NCBI GenBank assembly: GCA_018806985.1
Contig: JADANN010000236.1
Location: 124,001-188,000 of the forward strand
Source of the DNA: Angiostrongylus vasorum
Lineage: Eukaryota; Nematoda; Chromadorea; Rhabditida; Metastrongylidae
Direction of reading: 5' to 3'
DNA length: 64,000 nt
Below are positions 55,527 through 64,000 of this stretch, one piece after another. The translations under genes and the position numbers were made by a program. Numbering within the stretch: position 1 is the stretch's first letter; each line of letters starts with the position of its first letter. The notes below the pieces were generated by a model. That model saw only the letters and a list, made by a program, of their open reading frames with translations. It did not search any database and was not told the DNA's origin.

Positions 55527-58500
55527 ATGTCGTTATCGTCGTGCTTCTTTTTTTTGTTGCTGCTTCAACACGACAAATCTGTGCCCGTAGTAGAGCTTCA
55601 CGGCAGTTTTGTAGCACTAGAAAGCACTGCAGGTCAACTTGGAAGCCAGGTAGGAAAACAAGAAATTACTTTGAAAAAAAATAGAGGGAAAACAGGATTT
55701 GTGGAGGAATCTGTATGGGGTGGATGAAGTATAATTTTTTCAATTTCAACAAATGGTTGCAGAAAATGTTATAATGAATGAAGCTTTCACTGGTATGTCG
55801 TACTTTTAAACCGTAAATAACAATGGTTTTGGTAGCAATTTGCTGAAAACCTGCTTGGTATTTGGGTGTTTTCCGTTCATAAATGGTATTTGCTCCAGCG
55901 CGTGGCTCAACGAGCTGTCTTGTTGATTGGAAACGATTTTTTCATTAGCGCCAAAAAAATAGCTATATAGGATAAAAGCTGAGGCAAGTATTTTCATAAG
56001 TACTACCCAGTAATTACCATACGTTTTTCATCGAAGGAAGTTCTATGGTCGTAGAAGATAATGAGTCTCCCCGCCTTGGGTAGTAAGTCAACATTTGCAA
56101 GCCCTCTTCTTCCATGCTAAGACAACAAACCACTGACTTAGAATTCAGTTACTAAATAGAGGGTTTCGTCTTTTTTTCCGGGCAAGAGATTCTAGGTTGT
56201 ACGGTCTCGAGTAGATTTTCCTGCAAACCTTTGTTAGTAATTTGACGTTTTTGCACCGTTTTTATAACCATGCTTTCAACTATGGAACAGGCAAAACGGA
56301 CAAAGTAGAATAGAACGTTTAGCAGTGACGAATCCCTTAGTAGTGAACCAAACATTTGCCTTCAGTACGGATTGGAGAGGTGGCAGAATTTTTTATTCGC
56401 TTGGTAAAACAGTTGCGATGACCTACTGATGTTTCTATTCGGTTTTTATTGTTCTGAATAAGTCCGCTACCACGTCGGCCAAAGTATGGTGGGCTTGGTG
56501 TGCATGGAGCGTCGTATCGAACCAACGACTAAGTCGTAATTAGTGCATAGGTGGTTTTTCCTGGAACATATGAAGAATTTAATTGTGAACGCATCGGCTT
56601 CCCTTGCTAAGTAGGATGCTGCTCATCGTACAGCACAGTGTATCCTATTTTAACAGTGCTCTGTTTACTTGAACTTCCAGCTCTTTCGCCTTTGTTCCGG
56701 ACATGCGATTGCCCGAAAACTCCGTCGTCGGCATTACGTTCGCACACTGTACATACAAGGTGCATATATCGGTGGATATTTGGCTAAGATCGAGGCGGTG
56801 TTTCCAAGACTCGCCAATTCGTTCACAATACTGGTGAGTACACTGTCGTTTTAATAAAGCCTTGCAAGTTTCTTGGAGTTCAATGTTATACCCATCATCC
56901 TGTTAATGGGGTTAATCGTAATCTTCTCAGGCATCCTGGAATTTTGTCTATTTGTTTTTTATGTAAAATAAGTGATGAAAATTTTCTTATGCGAACTCTT
57001 TGCGGGCATTCAGGAACTTACAGAGCGCTCCGATTTGTAACAGATCATGACAAACAGAACGATAATGCTGTAGATTAACATATCGGATGGATATTACAGT
57101 AGTTGTTATGATACGTGATCTGGTGTTGAATTATACCGTTAGAATCACAATTTTAACCTTTTTGCCTACTGCCTACTCTTTTTGATGGCAGAGTATATTG
57201 CGAAATATAAAATAAAAAATAAAAAAATGTTAAAATTGTGATTATAACTACAGCCTCAGCTTAACTGTGTTCAATGCCGATTTGGGCTCCCCAGATCAAT
57301 CCCGTTGACGGGTGATTTCTGATGGCAAAAAGATCGATAGAACTAGCTGAGAGACAGGCGAAACGAAGGACCCGCATGGTGTGGTGGTGAATGCGTGACT
57401 CCCCGGAAAGGACAATAGCGCGTTCGTTCCCCACCATAGGCACCTGCGGTCCAGAGTTTTGCAAATATCTCAGCTTGTTTGAAGTTATATATCGTTAGAC
57501 TTTTGTACTACTAAAATTTAAGAAAAACTACGTTCGGTGTCGCTCAGGCTTTCATTCTTTGCTTGTAGTGATTTTAAGGCAATGTTATTTTTGAAGCAAA
57601 TTACTGCTAAATGCAAAAAGAAAGATTTAGGCAGGTTTGCAGCGTTTTCCGAGATTTTGTTTATGAACTCTGAAAATCGCAGCTGATTCCGACCATTGAG
57701 TGGAGAGGATGACTAGATAGAAAAATTCTTCCAGGAGGCCAAAAACGAGTATCGTGTTCCATTTGCGTACAAAAAATGGAGTAAAGAGCTGTTGCGAGTA
57801 CGAGGATCCATACAGGTCAGTGTTTCGCTGTTAAACTTTTACTGTGAAACTGTGAAATGAGAGCGCAGCATTTCTTAGGAATACGTTTCAACTATTTCCG
57901 ATCATGTTCAGAAACACGTTAATGGATTTATTTGAATTTCACTGTTTTTCTTCAATGAGTAAACACAAGGTTGGTATTATAACACTTATTACCACACAAT
58001 AGTTGATAGTTGATGTTTTGGCGGTTTCGCCTTCTTCAGAGACTGGAAGGGTTAAATTGGCATGCAATCGACTTTAGTTGTAAAGTAAAACTCACTATCC
58101 TCCCACAGCAATTGAGAACATAAGCCCGTATCGCTCTCAAAGCGTTTTGGATTAAATCCACAAATCCAAAAAATGAGCCGCAAGGTGGGATGCTTTTTCA
58201 TCACGTGAACTGACGCCATACCTTAGACAGATTCTATGACCTGACCCAGGTACATTCCTCGCACATGTAATACTCTATGCGGCTGTTGTCCACCAACTAA
58301 CTGGAGCACGTACAACGAACAAAACGATGGGTGTTTAAGAGAAGCTATTTATTACGCGAATGCAAATTTGTGCGTTAAGTTTTATCTGCTGTGGTTATGA
58401 AAGTGTAAGCTTGAGTAGATTGCATGTCAATCTAACGTTTACAGTTTTCGAAGAAGGCGAAACCACCAAAATGTGAATGAATAAATCCTGTGATAACAAC

Positions 58501-61500
58501 CTCCTGCTTGCTGGTCAAGGAAAACAGTGAATTATAGACCAGTGCCGAGTTTAAGAAGAAATCGTTTTGAGAATTGCTACCTAGGATTTCTCGGGCTTTT
58601 CTAAGAAGACACCAACCGTATTTGTCATATGACCCTAAATCATCTCCTATAAAAGATAAGGTGTTCGCCCACGGATTTTAAGAGCAGCTGTGCATTAGAG
58701 ATCGTCAAGCAGAGCTGAATGAATGACATATCTGGCTTATATAATAACCTGTGATGGCTTACCGACGAATCAAGTCATTGCTGCTGCCATCCTCCTAAAC
58801 AGGTCTGCTACCAGTTTGCGGAGGCCGAAGGGATGGAAGGTTTGGTGTGGCGAGGGTGCGTAGGATCGTACCGTTCAATGCTGGTGTATTGCAGTTTTCC
58901 TATAACCACTGAACTTCGTCTCCGAATTATAATTAAAGAACTCAAAAGACCGACTTTCTATAAACCTTGGTATAAAGAGTTGAAATATTTATTTATATGG
59001 TTTTATAAACTGATATTGCTGAGCCAATGCGAGGTTGCTAAAGGTCTTCGTTGTTGTTGTCGTTGTTGTTGGTGTTGTTGGTCGATGGCCGACGTTTCGC
59101 CTTTCTCAGAATCTGGAAGTATTTTATCTAAGAATGCTTTTATATACGGTGGAAAAAATGCTAAAGTATTAATGAAGATTAAAATTTTAAGTAGATGCCA
59201 TACTGACCAGAAAGGTTACTCACCGTGCTGTTATGAATGCAACTGCCCGCGTGTTGTTCACGTGGGACGGCGAGTGAAACCCAGGGGGCAAAATCACCTG
59301 TTTCAGAACGGTTCCTGTGTTAAAAAAGTAACTGAAAACACTCTTCTAGAAAGCTTCGTGCTACTTATTCAATTCCCATTAAGTACTCTACACCACCAAT
59401 TATTTTGGAATAGTCTTTATGATCATTTGTGTAAAACAGAAGAATAGGTGATTCGCCCAAAAGAAATTGGTGGTAGGGGGAATTGCATTAAATCAGGTAC
59501 AATGTATTTACTCTTTTGTAAAACGTGAGCGGATAGATACAAAAAGTATACCAAATACAGAAAAACAGGTAGGCCAATCTGTGGCCACATAAGGAAAGTC
59601 CCAGATGGAAGGTTGAAAGTTCTACAATTTATTCCTCTATGCAAACACAGAGGAAGAAATTGTAGGACTTTCAACCTTCCATCCAGGAGTTTCTTTATGC
59701 ATATACGGAGGGTACAAATACAGATGATGTTTTTTAAATGAGCAGTCACGGCATTGGCGAAGGAATCACGAGTGTTGACGTGGAAAGCCCTTGAGGTAAT
59801 TTGGATAAACTTCAAAAGTCCAAAAACGAATAGATCAATGTCTCATTATCACAGGTGACTTAGCACCTTATCTCACATTAATTTTCTGAGTTGCGGTTTA
59901 GGTTATTTTTCATCGTTTCCTTACTTAGTTTTTTTTGGTTAGACCAGCTTTTTCAAATCAAGGTTGTGACAAGGATAGGTAACGAAGTGGTAATGACGTC
60001 GATCATGACGATCACGGTGCTTGGTGCCAGACCCGTTTGGAGAAGGTTCGCTCTCTGCAGTCCAAGTAAGGTCACTTCAGCCTGGCTAGACCTGATAGGA
60101 CTCCAAAGAGAATCGACTCGACTACCAGTCAACGACATTTATGACGAAAGGGAAATCCTTCAGCAGCGGCCCAGTCTACATGGAAAAAAATGTTGGAAGA
60201 ACTCGGTAGATGACGGTTGGAAGGAGACGAATCGAATGCAAGAAATGCTGGGATCCGAGCAGTAGGTCTGAAAGAAGAGTCGTATTTTTAAAAAATCGTT
60301 GGTGCCGAATATTCAGCAAATAATGAAGACACAAATAAAAATAAGCCAAGGCTCTGAAGAAGGCTATGCCGCCGAGATTTCACAGGGCATTAAAAATGTG
60401 TTAACAACTTACTTATTAACAATTTATAGTCGGCTCACAAAGAAGATAATATAAATCAACTAATACCAAAGTCTATCGAAAGTATGTTTATCGAATTTTG
60501 ATGAAGCTGTCTATACTCGTTTTTTCTACGCCCCTATAAAGTTCTATTTAAAAAAAAGCAGAAAATTTTTCAGACTAATAGGAAGGACCGAGCAGTTTTT
60601 AGTGCTTGATACTCAGCTCGGTCAAAATTCGCAGTACTTCCAACACATGCTACCAGAACTCCACCAACTTCTTGAGTTTTCGTATCCTACTCGGAGAAGT
60701 GGAGATGACGTGCTGCGGCGAATGAACATGTTTAGTTTCAAATTCTTCGTTGTTTTTGCTTGCTACAATTGGATGGTCTTCGTAAAACGAAACTGTTTTT
60801 GTGATTGTTATTTTTAAGAAGTGACAGATCTGTTATGTGTGCCCATATGCGCCGAAAAGATTTCGTTGACTTGAGTGATGCATCCGCTTTTTAGCGGAAG
60901 TGTTCGTGACATTCACGAGATTGCTAGTCAGCAGGTAACGGACATATTTCTGGAAATTAAGGTACCTATCCAGGAGAAGAATTTTATGAATCACTACATA
61001 GGGCTTGTCGAATGTGCTTCTATTTGGTGAGAATTTGGACGTAATGAAACCGCTAGGAGAGTCGCTCATTCGACTGGACAAATCTGGAAAAAGGGTAAAA
61101 CCCTGTAAATCATTGGTTTTGAAGTAAAAACCCCTAGGTTTTGGCATATTAAAACTTCACTGTTTTGTTAGCGTTCCACTGCTTACCGATGGATCCTAGA
61201 CGGAACAGCCCTATCATTTTAGTGTCTTCAATCTATTACTTTTTATGTTTTGCTATAGAAAACGTCAATCAATATGGATCCATTGTACTAAAATTTCAGT
61301 GTTTCAACATAGCATTGTGTCTAATAGAGATGAAAGGCACACGAACTCTAAAGCTTTTTAGCAAAAACCATACCATCCTTCTACATATAAACCCGATCAT
61401 TGTTGTATGAAAATGCCTAAAATCCTGTAATTGAACTATTCTTTCAGAATGTTCTTTAGGAAGTGCAGTATTCACTCAATTCCGAAGAAATCGACTTCTA

Positions 61501-61699
61501 TTTGGCATCGAGGGCTTGCGGTGCTTTTCTCATCACCGCTCCAACGTCAAAATTTGGCTGGTGGCTAGCGTTCTTCATTCAAAATCAAGACGCTGTATTT
61601 TACAGTAACGACAACAGAGGCATGGCTGACAAAGTTATACGCAAAGATTTGTTCTTGTACGAGTTTGCTTCATGTTTAAAAAATTTATTTCTTATTTAA
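55527..61699 (+). CDS. GT11 alpha-1,2-fucosyltransferase-like protein, 7 exons
   Basis: Family 11 glycosyltransferase-like, about 319 aa; expected to add fucose from GDP-fucose in the Golgi (family knowledge). Exons: 55527-55649 (hydrophobic MSLSSCFFFLLLLQ, then STAGQLGSQ); 56681-56833 (LFRLCSGHAIARKL; YLAKIEAVFP); 57735-57815 (CCEYEDPYR); 60574-60729 (FLVLDTQLGQNSQYFQHMLP); 60819-60934 (HMRRKDF); 61002-61094 (SNVLLFGENLDV); 61460-61699 (ITAPTSKFGWWLAFF, then stop). The HxRRxD nucleotide-sugar motif (about 180-185) and the ITAP-FGWW motif (about 265-275) are present; GLGNQ reads QLGSQ. Junctions are GT-AG and phase-compatible if one A in 57771-57776 and one T in 60888-60892 are surplus. The start is the first in-frame ATG before the hydrophobic segment. 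Introns 2 and 3 hold foldback elements and SINEs. A 5' exon could have been missed. Confidence 0.85.
57150..57490. mobile_element. Foldback MITE family F, copy 6 (GT11 intron 2)
   Basis: TTTTTGCCTACTGCCTACTC edge, CAGCCTCAGCTTAACTGTGT centre, GAACTAGCTGAGAGACAGGC and the right arm CACCATAGGCACCTGCGGTC. The left arm is missing. Confidence 0.65.
57945..58540. mobile_element. Foldback repeat R4, complete copy (GT11 intron 3)
   Basis: The left arm (GAGTAAACACAAGGTTGGTA; GGCGGTTTCGCCTTCTTCAG) faces the right arm (GAAGAAGGCGAAACCACCAA; TGATAACAACCTCCTGCTTG) around the centre (ACTGACGCCATACCTTAGAC). About 600 bp and no ORF, so non-autonomous. Confidence 0.7.
58690..58900 (-). mobile_element. SINE S1 copy, diverged (GT11 intron 3)
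   Basis: Plus strand: GCTGCTGCCATCCTCCTAAA, CCAGTTTGCGGAGGCCGAAG and GGTTTGGTGTGGCGAGGGTG correspond to the inverted S1 body. The box regions are eroded. A (GTT)n/(GTC)n microsatellite follows at about 59050-59090. Confidence 0.5.
59604..59683. repeat. Hairpin: 35-bp inverted arms with 10-base loop
   Basis: Left arm 59604-59638 (GATGGAAGGTTGAAAGTTCT onward) and right arm 59649-59683 (ending AACCTTCCATC) are inverted with two mismatches. Located in GT11 intron 3. Confidence 0.85.
59950..60265 (+). mobile_element. SINE S2 body copy (GT11 intron 3)
   Basis: GGACTCCAAAGAGAATCGAC, GAAATCCTTCAGCAGCGGCC and TTGGAAGAACTCGGTAGATG align with 37960-38100. The 124-aa frame over it is repeat-derived. 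Confidence 0.5.
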
Positions 61700-62089
61700 A
61701 AAGTTGCTGTTTACAACAGTATGATAGCCACTAAACGAGCGAAGATATTCGAAAACTATTATAGATGACATTATATCTGTGTGGTACTTCAAAACTTTTT
61801 TCCCCTGCTTTCTTGCCGTCATAAGATTACGGCATCGTAGGCATTCTTTAAGTTTAAAACACTTCTTTTTTTGGATTGCACCATAATAGAATTCTGGGGA
61901 TGAGATGTGGAACCTCATAGATAAGACGAGATAAGGGAGGTTTTCATCGGAGAAGTGTGAAAGGTCCAAAGAAATGATTGAAAAACTCCAGTTTATTCAC
62001 ATTTGATATATTCGGCAATTATTTTAGGCCTTCATGGAAGCTCTACAACAGCTGAAAATCAAACGGATAGTGACGCGATCCGATTTGAT

Positions 62090-62830
62090 CCAATACTTAC
62101 TTACTTACTTCGACACTTGGACGGTCCGTCTTCAAGAGCTGTGCGGACGCCAGCACATATGCCATTCGTTCCTTTCTCTCGCAATCGTAGTCCGTGGTGT
62201 TGGTCTTGTTCGAGCATGGTATCGCGTGCGAGTTTCGTATCGTAATCTGTAAAACAACTGCAGCTGCGGGTACAGCTGATTAACTTTGTTAACGAACACG
62301 TCCGCCCAACGTTTAAGTAGTCGTCCAAGGGGACGTTTGCATTCTCTTGGAGTCCACTCTACAATTCTTTTCGTCCACCTGTGGTCTGTTCTTCTCATTA
62401 TGTGACCGGCCCATCTATGTTTCGCTATCGATGTATAATCGCCTGGATCTCGAAGATGTGGCAGATTTCGAAGGTCAGAGCTTTCGCATTCCGGCTAGAT
62501 ATTGAGAGCGCCGGTTATATTTCAAGAGATTTGATTCAATACGTTTATTATTACTAGTTATGTTGTTCCTATACTGTTTCGCATATTGCTGTCATCTAAA
62601 ATATTACGAAATCTGAATGTTTGTACTGCTTCCATTTGAGCATGGTCGTGGTTCTCTTTGATTAGTGATATCGTTTTCACGGCTATGTAGAGGATTCTAT
62701 CCGCCCTATGTCTCTGTGAGGTTACCTCTTTCATCGATTTCGTAACGCTCCAGAACCAGACGAATGTGTCACCGTTTCATGAGAAATCACTCACTGTGTG
62801 TCGCTGTTCCTTATGTTTTATTAGTCAATA
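62090..62830 (-). mobile_element. RTE-type LINE 3' end with (AAGT)n tail
   Basis: The minus strand encodes MRRTDHRWTKRIVEWTPREC, RWADVFVNKVNQLY and RYHARTRPTPRTTIARERN, the C-terminus of an RTE-type reverse transcriptase protein. It is followed by a 3' end that finishes in short AAGTAAGTAAGT tandem repeats at about 62095-62115, as expected for target-primed insertion. Upstream sequence continues with stops to about 62830. Confidence 0.75.
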
Positions 62831-62929
62831 CATTACACATTATCTTTCTAAGTGGTGATACTTTTGCCCTAGTATTTCTTCTGTAGACCGTGATTTCACT
62901 GCGTTACTGTTCTCAGTTAACGTTTCTCT

Positions 62930-63365
62930 TGAAGAGCAAATAAGAGGTTGTTATTACAGAATTTACTAATTGGGAAGAGTACGTTGTGTTTGATGTTTCG
63001 GTGTTTGGCCTTCTTCGGAGTCTGGAAAGGTCAGGTTGACATCAGTCTACTCAGCCAAACACTTTCATTACGAAATTTAATACGTAAACTTTCATTTGCA
63101 TAATAAAAAGTTTAGCTTAATATTATGTGAAATGCAACCATAATGATGGATAGAGATTTGAATACTCAGATCCCTTGCCAGATTCTAACCCTCGACTGCA
63201 CATTGCAGGGTTTTGCGAATATTTTGCAGTTATCTCACCATCCTTGTGGTTGCATTTCAATAATCGTTTTGTTCCTTGTAAGTCCACTTATTTGCTGGAG
63301 ACAAACCGAGTTACGTGTGCAAGGAATGTGCCTGGCACAGGTCAAAAAATGAGCCTGATGTATTA
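62930..63365. repeat. R4 left arm and centre fragments split by a family F remnant
   Basis: R4 arm 62930-63110 (GAGGTTGTTATTACAGAATT; GTCAGGTTGACATCAGTCTA). Family F-type edges with tRNA-like remnant 63115-63275 (GTGAAATGCAACCATAATGA and inverse TGTGGTTGCATTTCAATAAT). R4 centre 63320-63365 (GCAAGGAATGTGCCTGGCAC). Confidence 0.5.
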
Positions 63366-64000
63366 GGACGAAGTCACTTGGAATGGAAGCCGTTTTTTCG
63401 GGCTTCTCTACGGAAAAGTTTTCTAAGTAGCCTGACGATATGAATGTATGAGAGATCAATAACATCCATCTCAGAAGTAGAAGACGGTGTTTTTTTGAAA
63501 CCGTCGTAGTGTCATTGTTCCGTAAGCGATCAAATAACCATTGTAGACACAATGAGGTTCTAGTCGACAGCAAGTTGGGATGGGCATGTCGTCATCCAAT
63601 TTAAAAATGATGACTCGTACATGACGGGAAAATCCCGAATAGAAACCATTCCTCACTCAGCTTCTACATTGTGGAGGAACCAACGAAATATTACTTATTA
63701 CTTACTACTCACAGTATTATTAAGGTACGTGTAGAAAAAACATAAAAGTTACTGCGAATTCACCTCAATTTCTTGAACAGAAAGTTCATATCGCATTTCT
63801 TTAACCACTGAAGGGTTTCTCAAAAAAATATTCCAAAAAGCCAACGCGATTTGTATCTAGCGGCTGGAAATCCCTGAAGACTTGAGGGCATGAAGCAGAA
63901 AAACTGTAAGAACAAAAAAAACCACTTTAGAGAAATTCCACAAGAACTTATCCATGCATACTGCTTAGCTCATAGCTCAGAGGGCATAACCGTATGCGTC
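63366..64000. other. No gene recognised
   Basis: 112-aa and 61-aa minus-strand frames overlap without recognisable features. Nothing supported up to the window end. Confidence 0.3.

Noticed and set aside
1395..58540. Regularly repeated palindromes as a CRISPR array
   Set aside because: The repeats are long, dispersed and diverged, with no short direct repeats and spacers; the genome is eukaryotic.

Overview
The window looks like gene-poor, repeat-rich nuclear DNA of a parasitic nematode, most likely a strongylid of the hookworm type. The evidence is small nematode-style exons with short TTTCAG-like acceptors, a two-domain activation-associated secreted protein (ASP, CAP/SCP family), secreted histidine acid phosphatases of the nematode PHO type, a nematode GT11 fucosyltransferase-like gene, and many RTE-clade LINE, mariner, SINE and foldback-element copies. 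I see no bacterial operons, CRISPR array, rRNA or intact tRNA gene.

Four multi-exon genes could be assembled by hand. (1) A histidine acid phosphatase on the minus strand, HAP2, runs from 37400 to about 27697 in nine exons. A 5.1 kb intron holds a whole RTE element with a SINE nested in it. (2) A paralogue, HAP1, is on the minus strand at 5156 to 1. It has four exons, is cut by the window edge, and carries several frame-breaking single-base differences; its large intron is filled by a foldback repeat and a dead mariner. (3) A two-domain ASP gene, ASP-A, is on the minus strand at 44009-41522, with twelve exons and a signal peptide. (4) A GT11 fucosyltransferase-like gene is on the plus strand at 55527-61699 in seven exons.

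Decayed relatives lie between them: ASP-C (10670-11498, plus, two stops), ASP-B (20427-20960, minus, splice donor lost beside a SINE), and two fragments of a chemoreceptor-like 7TM gene (14240-14679 minus; 48480-48637 plus).

Layout: 1-7.9 kb HAP1 and duplicated flank; 8-10.5 kb repeats; 10.7-11.5 kb ASP-C; 12-18 kb repeats with a 7TM fragment; 18.7-21 kb a third partial copy of the duplicated flank plus ASP-B; 21.2-24.1 kb RTE on plus; 24-27.7 kb mostly unrecognised; 27.7-37.4 kb HAP2; 38-40.7 kb duplicated flank; 41.5-44 kb ASP-A; 45-54.8 kb repeats; 55.5-61.7 kb GT11; 62-64 kb LINE remnant and repeats. The HAP and ASP loci seem to have spread together by segmental duplication. Both are expected to be secreted products of the worm (inference from signal peptides and family).

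Two observations stand out. Seven exon-internal homopolymer runs in the otherwise well-preserved genes are each one base too long. Dropping one base restores family residues, the splice phase or both, which suggests consensus errors rather than seven separate lesions. HAP2 also carries His-His where the family has its catalytic His-Asp.
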